Of a DNA stretch of 64,000 nucleotides, positions 19,712 to 27,338 are shown in pieces. The position numbers and the translations under genes were made by a program. The notes under the pieces are model-generated. The model made no database searches. It was not told the DNA's origin and was given only the letters and a program-made list of their open reading frames with translations. Source of the stretch: UBA668 sp041394605 (GTDB taxonomy: Bacteria > Actinomycetota > Acidimicrobiia > Acidimicrobiales > Ilumatobacteraceae); assembly GCA_041394605.1 (NCBI GenBank), contig JAWKHX010000004.1, positions 434,001 to 498,000 on the forward strand, in the 5' to 3' direction. Position 1 is the first letter of the stretch; each line of letters opens with the position of its first letter.

Positions 19712-20995
19712 ATGTCTGAGAACACACGCCCGCCGGGCGCCCGGCGCCGCCGCCGTCCGCGACGCCCCCACGATCATCACGAGGCCACGCCGGTCGCTCC
19801 GACCCCCACGATCAGCCTCGACCCGGACGACTACATCCCCACCGGCTTCGCCGACCTCGGGGTTCCACCACGTGTGGACCTCGGGCTCGCCGCCGCCGGC
19901 TTCACCGCCCCCTTCGCCATCCAGACCCAGGCCATCCCCATCGCGCTCACCGGGCGCGACGTGTGCGGTCGGGCCAAGACCGGCTCCGGCAAGACCCTCG
20001 CGTTCGGGGTGCCCATGCTGTCCCGCCTGGAAGGGCAGGGCGAGCCCATGCGCCCCCGCGGCCTGGTGCTGGTGCCCACCCGCGAGCTGGCCCTGCAGGT
20101 GGCCGAGGTGCTGGCCCCCGTGGCCGTCGGCAGCGGGCACACCGTGCTCGCCGTCTACGGCGGGGCCTCCCGCCAGCAGCAGATCAGCGCCCTCCAGCGC
20201 GGCGTCGATGTCGTGGTGGCCACCCCGCTGCGCCTCATCGACCTCCTGAAGGAGGACGAACTGCAGCTCGACGCCGTGGAGATCGTCGTGCTCGACGAGG
20301 CCGACCGTATGGCGGACGACGGCTTCACCCCGCAGGTGGAGTGGATCCTCCGCAAGGTCACGGGCGAGCACCAGACCATGCTCTTCAGCGCCACGCTCGA
20401 CGGTGACGTCGGCCACCTGGTCCAGCGGTACATGACCGACCCCGAACTGGTGGCGGTGGACGCCGCCACGGACACCGTGGGCACCATGCACCACCTGTGG
20501 CTGGCCGTGCACCACATGGACAAGGACCGCGTGGTCGGCTCGATCGCCAGCAGCTTCGCCAAGACCATCGTGTTCTGCCAGACCAAGCGCACCTGCGACC
20601 GTGTGGAGCGCAACCTGCAGGACCTGGGCGTGAAGGCCGCGGCGATCCACGGCGACCTGCCCCAGGCGGCGCGGGAGAAGGCGCTGAAGCGGTTCACCGA
20701 TGGCGAACTGCACGTGCTGGTTGCCACCGACGTGGCCGCCCGCGGCATCGACATCGACGACATCGGCGCCGTCATCCACTACGAGCCGGCGCCGGACGTG
20801 AAGGACTACCTGCACCGCAGCGGCCGTACCGCCCGCGCCGGGCGCGACGGCTGGGCCATCACCCTGGCCGAGTACAACCAGCACACCCAGGTGCGCATCC
20901 TCCAGCGGGCACTGCGCCTGGAGCCGGCCCCGCCGGTGGAGGTCTTCAGCAACAACCCGATGCTGAAGGACCTCTCCCAGTTCGAATCCGCCTGA
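19712..20995 (+). CDS. DEAD-box RNA helicase
   Basis: A 427-residue ATP-dependent RNA helicase with all core motifs: the Q motif (FAIQTQAIP), motif I AKTGSGKT, Ia PTRELALQ, II VLDEADRM, III SATLD, IV IVFCQTKR, V VATDVAARGID and VI HRSGRTARAG. A basic N-terminal tail (residues 8-20, RRRRRPRRP) may contact RNA. It likely works in ribosome assembly or mRNA turnover. The ATG at 19712 is preferred because it has a close -10 box, although an open frame runs further upstream. Motif II reads DEAD. Confidence 0.93.
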   Translation: MSENTRPPGARRRRRPRRPHDHHEATPVAPTPTISLDPDDYIPTGFADLGVPPRVDLGLAAAGFTAPFAIQTQAIPIALTGRDVCGRAKTGSGKTLAFGVPMLSRLEGQGEPMRPRGLVLVPTRELALQVAEVLAPVAVGSGHTVLAVYGGASRQQQISALQRGVDVVVATPLRLIDLLKEDELQLDAVEIVVLDEADRMADDGFTPQVEWILRKVTGEHQTMLFSATLDGDVGHLVQRYMTDPELVAVDAATDTVGTMHHLWLAVHHMDKDRVVGSIASSFAKTIVFCQTKRTCDRVERNLQDLGVKAAAIHGDLPQAAREKALKRFTDGELHVLVATDVAARGIDIDDIGAVIHYEPAPDVKDYLHRSGRTARAGRDGWAITLAEYNQHTQVRILQRALRLEPAPPVEVFSNNPMLKDLSQFESA

Positions 20996-21032
20996 CCCGC
21001 CCCACCCCACCCCCTCCCCCCGGCCCGTCGCG

Positions 21033-21092
21033 TTTTACGTAAACGCTGTCGGGCTCTGACCAGGGACGATGAGTTGGGGTTCTTGACACAAA
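21033..21092. repeat. Left 60-bp inverted repeat (copy L)
   Basis: By eye, about 53 of 60 positions match the reverse complement of 22053-22112. The outer end is the near-palindrome TTTTACGTAAA and the inner end is TTGACACAAA. The last 20 codons of the DUF559 gene lie within it. A more diverged third copy is at 55551-55610. Confidence 0.8.
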
Positions 21093-22006
21093 CCGGGATC
21101 GATGGCGGCCGCGACGCTCTGGAGGACGACCGCCGGGGCCAACGTGAGATGGTCGTAGGTGAACTGCAGCACCCGCTCACCCTTGGTGATGAGCTTGTTG
21201 ACGCGCTCCATGTCCCGGTTCATCTGGGCCTTGCTCCGATGCCAGCGATACCCCAGCAGTTCGACCACCAGGCGGAAATCCGGGTAGTAGCAGTCCACCC
21301 GGATCAGCCGCCCGTCCACCCGCCCGAAGTGACGCTGCACCTCCGGCCTCGGGAAGCCGGCCGCCGCGGTGATCTCCAGGTACTTGCGCTCCAGCCAGGA
21401 ATGCCCCCCACGCGACGGCTCGCTGCCCTCGATCACCGCCAGCAAGCGGGGGATGCCGTAACGCCCGCTGCCCCGTAGCTCGGCGATGCGGTGCATCAGC
21501 CTGTCCTCGGTGAGGAGACGGTCGCGCAGGGCGCCGTCCAGCGCGGCCGTCAGCCGACGGCTGTCGAGGATCGGCGAGCAGTCGATCAAGGTGCGCACAG
21601 GGTTCGTCACGGGCATCGAGTCGATGAAGACCCGATCGGCGAGGGGCATGTCCTGCGTCGTGTGGACGCGCAGGTCCGAGCGGGTGACGTAGTGACCGCG
21701 GGGGATCAGGATGTGGAACGGCGTCTCGACGGCCGAAAATTCGTCGAACCCGTGCATGCCCCCAGCGGTGAGGTGGGACAGCCACGCCGGAGGCCGGATG
21801 TCCAACAAGTGCGCCGCTGCCAGATCCTGCGGCGTGAACTCTGTCAGGGCGCTCCGCAGGGTGCGGGCGCCGAATGGATCCAGGAGGCCGCTCGAGATCC
21901 AGCCTCGAAGCACACGGTCGGGAACCCCCGACCGGCGAGCCTGGTCCCGGAGGAAGGCTCCGTGCTGACCTTCGGCAAGGGCAGGCAGCCCGGTGCGTAT
22001 GGCCAT
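21035..22006 (-). CDS. AbiEi/DUF559 domain nuclease-like protein
   Basis: A 323-residue protein. The N-terminal half is like the AbiEi antitoxin-type winged-helix region (VLRGWISSGLL, then LTAGGMHGFD and PVTNPVRTLIDC). The C-terminal part is a DUF559/Vsr-type PD-(D/E)XK fold with DCYYPDFRLVVELLGYRWH, where the D, the E and the following basic residues fit a nuclease site, and NRDMERVNKLITKGERVLQF. Such fusions are common in actinobacteria and usually stand alone without a toxin partner. The final residues (from CQEPQLIVPGQ) come from the left inverted repeat. The function could be DNA nicking, defence or repeat maintenance; none is shown. Confidence 0.75.
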   Translation of the reverse strand: MAIRTGLPALAEGQHGAFLRDQARRSGVPDRVLRGWISSGLLDPFGARTLRSALTEFTPQDLAAAHLLDIRPPAWLSHLTAGGMHGFDEFSAVETPFHILIPRGHYVTRSDLRVHTTQDMPLADRVFIDSMPVTNPVRTLIDCSPILDSRRLTAALDGALRDRLLTEDRLMHRIAELRGSGRYGIPRLLAVIEGSEPSRGGHSWLERKYLEITAAAGFPRPEVQRHFGRVDGRLIRVDCYYPDFRLVVELLGYRWHRSKAQMNRDMERVNKLITKGERVLQFTYDHLTLAPAVVLQSVAAAIDPGLCQEPQLIVPGQSPTAFT

Positions 22007-22052
22007 GCAGCCCCGTGCTATCGCCCTCCCTGTCGATCCACAACCTTCAGTG

Positions 22053-22112
22053 TTTGTGTCAAGAACCCCGACGCGTCACCCCTGGCCAGGGCCCGACAGC
22101 GTTTACGTAAAA
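22053..22112. repeat. Right 60-bp inverted repeat (copy R)
   Basis: Mirror of 21033-21092, beginning TTTGTGTCAAGAACCCCGAC and ending TTTACGTAAAA. In one plus-strand frame it encodes VCVKNPDASPLARARQRLRK, a peptide that also appears, altered, in the reverse frame of copy L. Which level is conserved, DNA or peptide, is open. Confidence 0.8.
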
Positions 22113-22128
22113 GGGAAGTGGGCGGGGG

Positions 22129-22713
22129 TCAGGGGAGCCAGGCGGGGCGGGAGGCTTCGTAGGCGTCGATGGCGCCGGCGTGGGACAGCGTGATCCCGAT
22201 GTCGTCGAGGCCCTCGAGGAAGCGGTGCTGGGTCTGCGGGTCCATCGGGAACGAGGCGGTGATCCCCGCCGCCGGCACCTCCACCGTGAGGCGGGTCATG
22301 TCGATGGTGATCTCCACCGTGTGATCGGCTTCGATCGCCGCCCAGATGGCCTGCACCACGGGCTCCGGCACCACCACCGGGACCAGCCCGTTCTTGGTGC
22401 AGTTGTTGCGGAAGATGTCGCTGAAGCTGGGCGCGATGACGGCATCGAACCCGCCCTGCTGGATGGCCCACACGGCGTGCTCCCGTGACGAACCGACGCC
22501 GAACGACGGCCCGGCCACCAGGATGCTGGCGCCGACGTAGCGCTCGTCGTTGAGCACGAAGTTGCGGTCGTCGCGCCAGGTGGAGAACAGGCCCTTCTCG
22601 AACCCGGTGCGCTCCACCCGCTTCAGCCACTCGGCGGGGATGATCTGGTCGGTGTCCACGTCGCTGCGCTTCAGCGGCACACCGCGACCCTGGATGATCT
22701 GCACGGCCTTCAT
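22129..22713 (-). CDS. leuD: 3-isopropylmalate dehydratase small subunit
   Basis: A 194-residue aconitase swivel-domain protein, partner of LeuC in isomerising 2- to 3-isopropylmalate in leucine synthesis. SDVDTDQIIPAEWLKRV, GPSFGVGSSREHAVWA and PSFSDIFRNNCTKNGLVPV are the substrate-recognition segments of LeuD. The ATG at 22713 starts MKAVQIIQG, the usual N-terminus. It begins 1 nt after the leuC stop codon, so the two are one operon. Its 3' end lies 16 bp from the right repeat of the DUF559 element. Confidence 0.96.
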   Translation of the reverse strand: MKAVQIIQGRGVPLKRSDVDTDQIIPAEWLKRVERTGFEKGLFSTWRDDRNFVLNDERYVGASILVAGPSFGVGSSREHAVWAIQQGGFDAVIAPSFSDIFRNNCTKNGLVPVVVPEPVVQAIWAAIEADHTVEITIDMTRLTVEVPAAGITASFPMDPQTQHRFLEGLDDIGITLSHAGAIDAYEASRPAWLP

Positions 22714-22714
22714 G

Positions 22715-24121
22715 TCACTGCTCCAGATCTGCCGGGGTGGCGAAATGGCCTGCCACCGCGGTGGCGGCGGCGACGGCGGGGGAGACCAGGTGGGTGCGGC
22801 CGCCACGCCCCTGGCGGCCCTCGAAGTTGCGGTTGCTGGTGCTGGCGGCCCGCTCGCCGGGGGCCAGCTTGTCCGGGTTCATCGCCAGGCACATGCTGCA
22901 GCCCGGCTCCCGCCAGTCCGCCCCGGCGGCCCGGAAGACCTCGGGCAGGCCCTCGGCCTCCGCCTGGGCCTTCACCGCGTGGCTACCCGGCACCACCATG
23001 ACCCGCGGCACGGTGACCGTGCGGCCGCGCATGACCGCGGCGGCGGCCCGCAGGTCCTCGATGCGGCTGTTGGTGCACGACCCGATGAACACGGTGTCCA
23101 CCCGGATGTCGCGGATCGGCGTGCCGCCCTCCAGGCCCATGTACTCCAGCGCCCGGGCGACGGTGTCGCGGGTGGTGGCGTCGGCGAACTGGTCGGGGGA
23201 TGGCACGGTGGCGTCGATCGAGGCGACCTGCCCGGGGTTGGTGCCCCAGCTCACCTGGGGGCGCAGGGTGGTCGCGTCGATGACCACCTCGGTGTCGAAC
23301 ACGGCACCCTCGTCGGTGACCAGGGTGCGCCAGTCCGCCACGGCGGCGTCCCACTGCTCGCCCGCGGGGGCGTGGGTACGACCCTTCAGGTACTCGAACG
23401 TCACGTCGTCGGGCGCCACCAGGCCGGCCTTGGCGCCGGCCTCGATGCTCATGTTGCAGAGCGTCATCCGCCCCTCCATGGACAGCGCCCGGATGGCCGA
23501 ACCGCGGTACTCGATGACGTGGCCGATGCCGCCGCCCGTGCCGATCCGCCCGATGATGGCCAGCACGATGTCCTTTGCCGTGACGTCGGCGGGCGCGTCG
23601 CCCTCCACCGTGACGGCCATCCACTTCGGCCGCGACTGGGGCAGCGTCTGGGTGGCCAGCACGTGCTCGACCTCGCTGGTGCCGATGCCGAAGGCCAGCG
23701 CCCCGAAGGCCCCGTGGGTGGCAGTGTGGCTGTCGCCGCACACCACCGTCATGCCGGGCAGCGTGCGCCCCTGCTCCGGTGCGATGACGTGCACGATGCC
23801 CTGCTGAGGGTGGCCCATCGGGAACTCGACGATGCCGAACTCGGCGGCGTTCTCGCGCAGCACCTCCACCTGGCGGGCGCTGATGGGGTCGGCGATCGGC
23901 TGGTCGATGTCGGCCGTGGGTACGTTGTGGTCCTCGGTGGCCACGGTGAGATCCGGCCGGCGAACGGTGCGGCCGGTGAGCCGCAGGCCGTCGAACGCCT
24001 GCGGGCTGGTGACCTCGTGCACGAGATGCAGGTCGATGTACAGCAGGTCGGGCTCGCCCGCGGCGGAATGCACCACGTGGCGGTCCCACACCTTCTGGGC
24101 GAGGGTGCGCGGGGCGGTCAT
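22715..24121 (-). CDS. leuC: 3-isopropylmalate dehydratase large subunit
   Basis: A 468-residue aconitase-family enzyme with a 4Fe-4S cluster. The cluster cysteines lie in FIGSCTNSRIEDL and EPGCSMCLAMNPD. VVCGDSHTATHGAFGALAFG and RNFEGRQGRGGRTHLVSP are active-site blocks. It works with LeuD in leucine biosynthesis. The AAGGAG ribosome-binding site (complement of 24126-24131) is 4 nt before the ATG, so unlike many genes here this mRNA has a leader. The upstream region holds two short palindromes that could be regulator sites. Confidence 0.97.
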   Translation of the reverse strand: MTAPRTLAQKVWDRHVVHSAAGEPDLLYIDLHLVHEVTSPQAFDGLRLTGRTVRRPDLTVATEDHNVPTADIDQPIADPISARQVEVLRENAAEFGIVEFPMGHPQQGIVHVIAPEQGRTLPGMTVVCGDSHTATHGAFGALAFGIGTSEVEHVLATQTLPQSRPKWMAVTVEGDAPADVTAKDIVLAIIGRIGTGGGIGHVIEYRGSAIRALSMEGRMTLCNMSIEAGAKAGLVAPDDVTFEYLKGRTHAPAGEQWDAAVADWRTLVTDEGAVFDTEVVIDATTLRPQVSWGTNPGQVASIDATVPSPDQFADATTRDTVARALEYMGLEGGTPIRDIRVDTVFIGSCTNSRIEDLRAAAAVMRGRTVTVPRVMVVPGSHAVKAQAEAEGLPEVFRAAGADWREPGCSMCLAMNPDKLAPGERAASTSNRNFEGRQGRGGRTHLVSPAVAAATAVAGHFATPADLEQ

Positions 24122-24157
24122 GCCACTCCTTCTTGCGATCGGGATGGGTGGGTGTGC

Positions 24158-24192
24158 GACTCTCCGAGTCTCACAATGTAGGACGAACGTCC
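24158..24192. promoter_or_regulatory. Palindromes upstream of leuC (possible NdgR-type operator)
   Basis: GACTCTCCGAGTC (24158-24170) and GGACGAACGTCC (24181-24192) are two perfect short inverted repeats 37-71 nt upstream of leuC. IclR-family NdgR/LtbR proteins control leuCD in other actinobacteria, and a relative is encoded at 27339. Binding here is inferred only. Confidence 0.35.
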
Positions 24193-24315
24193 CGAAAGCA
24201 GTCTACTCGTCGGGCATGCTCCTGGCAACCGTCGGAACCCCCACCCACGGTGGCCAGTTGACGGAACCCTGACTCATTTCGACCACGCAATGTGCCGAAC
24301 TTCATGCGAACCGAC

Positions 24316-24321
24316 GAGGAG
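24316..24321 (+). promoter_or_regulatory. Ribosome-binding site of the GTSWT peptide
   Basis: GAGGAG, 6 nt before ATG 24328. It selects this start over the in-frame GTG 24292 and ATG 24304. Confidence 0.6.
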
Positions 24322-24327
24322 CACATC

Positions 24328-24534
24328 ATGGACAACCTTTTCATCCACATCGACCGCACCGCCGACCTCACCGCCCAGGACGGCACCAGCTGGACGGGCA
24401 CGAGCTGGACGGGCACGAGCTGGACCGGCACGAGCTGGACCGGCACCAGTTGGACGGGTACGAGCTGGACGGGCACGAGCTGGACCGGCACCAGTTGGAC
24501 CGGCACGAGCTGGACCGGCACGAGCTGGACCTGA
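24328..24534 (+). CDS. Repeat peptide with ten GTSWT units (putative multi-core precursor)
   Basis: A 68-residue product: an 18-residue leader-like segment MDNLFIHIDRTADLTAQD, then exactly ten perfect GTSWT pentapeptides to the C-terminus. The DNA units use different synonymous codons (GGC/GGT, ACC/ACG, AGC/AGT), so the peptide sequence rather than the DNA is held constant. No cysteines and no signal peptide are present. Its stop overlaps the next start in TGATG, coupling it to a HEXXH metallopeptidase. A multi-core ribosomal peptide is the natural reading. A structural low-complexity tail, as found on some actinobacterial secreted proteases, is the alternative. Confidence 0.7.
   Translation: MDNLFIHIDRTADLTAQDGTSWTGTSWTGTSWTGTSWTGTSWTGTSWTGTSWTGTSWTGTSWTGTSWT
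24382..24531 (+). repeat. Ten 15-bp tandem repeats encoding GTSWT
   Basis: Ten in-frame 15-bp units with variation only at third codon positions: 2 of 10 Ser codons are AGT, 1 of 10 Gly codons is GGT, and the Thr codons alternate. No unit is frameshifted despite the repetitiveness. Confidence 0.95.
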
Positions 24535-25988
24535 TGTCACCCGGCGCCGCCGTCGTCGACGCGCTGCGCACCGCAGACCTCTACCCGCCGGGCCATCCCG
24601 ACCGAGAGGCGGCGCAACGTCGCGCCGCCCGCCTCGTTGCCGCCGACCCCAGCCTGCTGGACGAACCTGCGGTGGCTCCGGCGCGCCGCCAACTCCGCCG
24701 CTGGGCACGCCTCGTGCCCCACCTCCTCGACGACGAGGCGGAGTCCACCACCACCCCGCAGCAGCGCGCCGCGGTCACCGCCGAACTGCACCGCCTGGCC
24801 ACCCTGGAGGACGATCCGGCAACGTCGCAGGACACCGTGAACGTGGCGTTGCGTGGCATCGACCACACCGACCCGGCCGAGCGCGTGGCTGCTGACCGCC
24901 GCGCCCATTTCATGGCCGCCCGCCGCCTGCCCGCCACCGGCCCGGCCCTGCTGCGGCTGGCCTCGCTGCACCGCGCCGACGACCATCGCCGCGGGATCGT
25001 CGACTGGCGCACCCGCTGGGCCATCGCCAACGGCACCCACGTGGCCACCTTGCGCACCCTGCAGGTGGCCCTGGAAGGTGCCACCGGGCTGGCCGCCGGC
25101 TGGTGGCACGCACGATCGCGCCTCATGGGCGGCGAGTGGAGCGACCGCCGGGCCCTCCCTGCTCACCCGCCCACCTCGCTGGAGGATCAGGCCGCCGCCG
25201 CAGCCCACTCGCTGGCCAGCGCCATGCCGGACCTCGCTGCCGCGGCGATGACCGAAGCCGGCCGCCTGCGCCCGGGGCGCGACAACCGGGTGACCGCCGA
25301 AGCCGATGGCCGACCCAGCGCCACCGTGGTGCACCGCCCCACCGATCGCGGCGCCCTGATGGTGGCCCACGAACTGGGGCACGCCATCCACGCCGTGATG
25401 GCCACGGGCACCGAGCCCCCCGGTGCACTCGTGGGCGAGACCGTGGCGTGCTGGGTCTCCCTGATGGCCGGTCGCGCTGCGGTCGAGCGTGCCATGGCCG
25501 CCGCCGACCGCGATGCCGTCATCACCGCCGCCATGGCCCTCGGCGACATGCTGGTGGAGGAGGTCTACGTGTCCGCGGCGATCTCCCGCTTCGAGGACCG
25601 CCTGTACCTCGCCGCGACCCAGCCCGCGCCCGGCCCGGACGATCTGGGACAGTGGTGGGCCGAGGCCCACGACACCATGTTCGCCGGAGCGGTGACCTTG
25701 CCGGACTACGCCCGCACCGGCTGGGGCCGACTGCCGTCGCTCGCCCAGCGCCCCGGTCACGCCCTGGCGTACACATGGGCGTCACTGTTGGCGCTGGCCG
25801 CCGCCCCACCCGTGCACCCGCCGGCGGTGCCGGACCACGCCCGGATGATCGGCGCCATCCGCCTGGGCGGCGTGGACGCCGACGAGATGACGCTGGCGCT
25901 CGGCTTCCAGAGCAACACCTGGATCGCCGCCGGCCTCGGCGCCCTGGCCGGCGAACTGACCCGTCTGGCTCAGCTGATCTCCTGCTGA
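24534..25988 (+). CDS. M3-like zinc metallopeptidase coupled to the GTSWT peptide
   Basis: A 484-residue protein. The zinc site HELGHAIH lies at residues 279-286, with a glutamate in GETVACWVS near residue 302 fitting the third ligand of gluzincins. The mostly helical sequence, with an N-terminal helical half and a C-terminal catalytic half, resembles M3 oligopeptidases but is shorter than OpdA/PepF (about 600-680). There is no signal peptide, so it should act in the cytoplasm on short peptides. It begins within the TGATG overlap, so it is translated together with the repeat peptide, which suggests it cleaves or trims it. It converges on the MFS gene with a 19-bp overlap. Confidence 0.7.
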   Translation: MSPGAAVVDALRTADLYPPGHPDREAAQRRAARLVAADPSLLDEPAVAPARRQLRRWARLVPHLLDDEAESTTTPQQRAAVTAELHRLATLEDDPATSQDTVNVALRGIDHTDPAERVAADRRAHFMAARRLPATGPALLRLASLHRADDHRRGIVDWRTRWAIANGTHVATLRTLQVALEGATGLAAGWWHARSRLMGGEWSDRRALPAHPPTSLEDQAAAAAHSLASAMPDLAAAAMTEAGRLRPGRDNRVTAEADGRPSATVVHRPTDRGALMVAHELGHAIHAVMATGTEPPGALVGETVACWVSLMAGRAAVERAMAAADRDAVITAAMALGDMLVEEVYVSAAISRFEDRLYLAATQPAPGPDDLGQWWAEAHDTMFAGAVTLPDYARTGWGRLPSLAQRPGHALAYTWASLLALAAAPPVHPPAVPDHARMIGAIRLGGVDADEMTLALGFQSNTWIAAGLGALAGELTRLAQLISC

Positions 25989-27220
25989 CCGCCGCCCGCC
26001 GCGCGCCCGGCGCCGGCTCCCCGCGGCAGCGCCAGCAGGAGCACCGCCGCCACGGGCAGTTGCACCAGGCCGGCCACGACGGCCACGGTGCCCACCGTGG
26101 TGGCACCGGCGAGTACGCCGCCGAGGGTCGCGCCCACCACACCGCCGGCGCCCAAGGCGGCGCGGAACAGGCCCATCACCCGGCCCAGCAGTTCCGCCGG
26201 CACGGCCCGCTGGCGGATGCCGACCGACGTGATGTTGCCGAGCGTGACGGCAATGCCCCACGCCACCAGGGCAGGGATGGCGGCCAGCGGACCGGCCGCC
26301 CCGATGACCAGATAGCTGGCCGCATTCACGGCCACCGCCAGCGCCATGGTGACTCTTGCCGACAGCACCCGGCGCACCACCCCCGCCAGCATCCCGGCCA
26401 GCGTCGCCCCGCAGGCCACGAGCGTGAGCGCCACACCGAACCAGGCGTCGTCCAGGCCCCACCGCTGGGTGACCACCAGCACCAGCAGCGCCAGTACCGC
26501 GGCACCGCTCATCGACAGCACCACCAGCGCCCCGGCCAGCACGGCCAGGGCGCGGTGCCCGCGCAGGAAACGCCAGGCGGGGCCCACCCCGTCGCCGTGC
26601 TCGCGGGGGAGGGGGTGCTGGCCGTCCGCCCGGCCGGCCGTTGCCGGCACCCCGGTGAGGATGGCGGCCGACGCGGCGTACGTGACGGCGTCGCCGGCGA
26701 AGGGCGCCCAGCGAACCAGGTGGAACAGCCAGGACCCGATGGGCGGCCCGACGAACTCGCGCCCGCCGTCGGTGGCGGCCTGGAGGTGGCCGTTGGCCTC
26801 GTCCAGTGCCTGATCGGTGACCAGCGACGGCAAGGCGCTCTGTGAGGCCGTGACGAACATGGTCTCGCCGGCGCCGATCACGAACGCCAGCCCGGCCAGC
26901 GCCACGGCGGGCAGGGTGCCGCCGGCCAGCACCACGGCGGCCACGCCGACGGCCACGGCGCGCAGGAGGTCCGCCCAGATCATGATCCGTCGCCGGTCCC
27001 AGCGGTCGGCGGCCACCCCCGCGGGGATGGCCAGCAGCAGGCCGGGCAGCAGCCCGGCGGCAGCGACCGCCCCCAGCAGGAACTCACTGTCCGGGCGGAG
27101 TGCAGCGACGAGCGGGATGGCCGCAGTGGTCATCCCCGTGCCGATCGCCGACGTTGCGGTGGCCGACCACAGGCGGCGGTATCCCGCGGTCCACCGGCGG
27201 GACGGCTGCGTGACGGGCAT
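25970..27220 (-). CDS. MFS exporter (EntS/MFS_3-like)
   Basis: A 416-residue transporter with about 12 membrane helices. The loop 2-3 motif AADRWDRRRIMIWADLLRAV and the block GGREFVGPPIGSWLF are typical of the enterobactin-exporter branch of the major facilitator family, which uses proton exchange to export small molecules or siderophores. The start at 27220 is marked by a TACCTT box 8 nt upstream. Its 3' end overlaps the metallopeptidase gene tail-to-tail by 19 bp. It may export the product of the neighbouring peptide genes, although opposite orientation makes this weaker. Confidence 0.88.
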   Translation of the reverse strand: MPVTQPSRRWTAGYRRLWSATATSAIGTGMTTAAIPLVAALRPDSEFLLGAVAAAGLLPGLLLAIPAGVAADRWDRRRIMIWADLLRAVAVGVAAVVLAGGTLPAVALAGLAFVIGAGETMFVTASQSALPSLVTDQALDEANGHLQAATDGGREFVGPPIGSWLFHLVRWAPFAGDAVTYAASAAILTGVPATAGRADGQHPLPREHGDGVGPAWRFLRGHRALAVLAGALVVLSMSGAAVLALLVLVVTQRWGLDDAWFGVALTLVACGATLAGMLAGVVRRVLSARVTMALAVAVNAASYLVIGAAGPLAAIPALVAWGIAVTLGNITSVGIRQRAVPAELLGRVMGLFRAALGAGGVVGATLGGVLAGATTVGTVAVVAGLVQLPVAAVLLLALPRGAGAGRAAGGGQQEIS

Positions 27221-27228
27221 GGCGAGGC

Positions 27229-27234
27229 AAGGTA
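27229..27234 (-). promoter_or_regulatory. Leaderless -10 box for the MFS gene
   Basis: TACCTT on the minus strand, 8 nt before the ATG. Confidence 0.4.
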
Positions 27235-27325
27235 GCGCCCCGGCGGCAGCAGCGGTGACGACGGCCGTGTCGCCGCCGGCCCGGCCGCGATCCACCGCTC
27301 CCTCACGTGGTCCCAAGGCATGGGA

Positions 27326-27331
27326 TAGCCT
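27326..27331 (+). promoter_or_regulatory. Leaderless -10 box for the NdgR-like gene
   Basis: TAGCCT, 7 nt before GTG 27339. It shares about 105 bp with the divergent MFS promoter. Confidence 0.45.
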
Positions 27332-27338
27332 TCCCGGC

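Larger units (their letters stand above)
21033..22112. mobile_element. Putative gene-bearing element with 60-bp terminal inverted repeats
   Basis: A 1080-bp unit: inverted repeats at both ends enclose one gene, an AbiEi/DUF559 (PD-(D/E)XK, Vsr-like) protein. No target-site duplication and no transposase are visible. It follows leuD on the same strand, with the right repeat starting 16 bp beyond the leuD stop. The mobility claim is inferred from structure and from the extra repeat copy elsewhere. Confidence 0.4.

Noticed and set aside
21035..22006. AbiE toxin-antitoxin pair
   Set aside because: Only the AbiEi-like half is present; no AbiEii nucleotidyltransferase toxin lies next to it.
21033..22112. 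Classical insertion sequence
   Set aside because: Inverted repeats exist, but the enclosed protein is not a transposase and there is no target-site duplication.
24382..24531. Ten short tandem repeats considered as a CRISPR array
   Set aside because: Units are 15 bp, contiguous without spacers and in frame; no cas genes are present.
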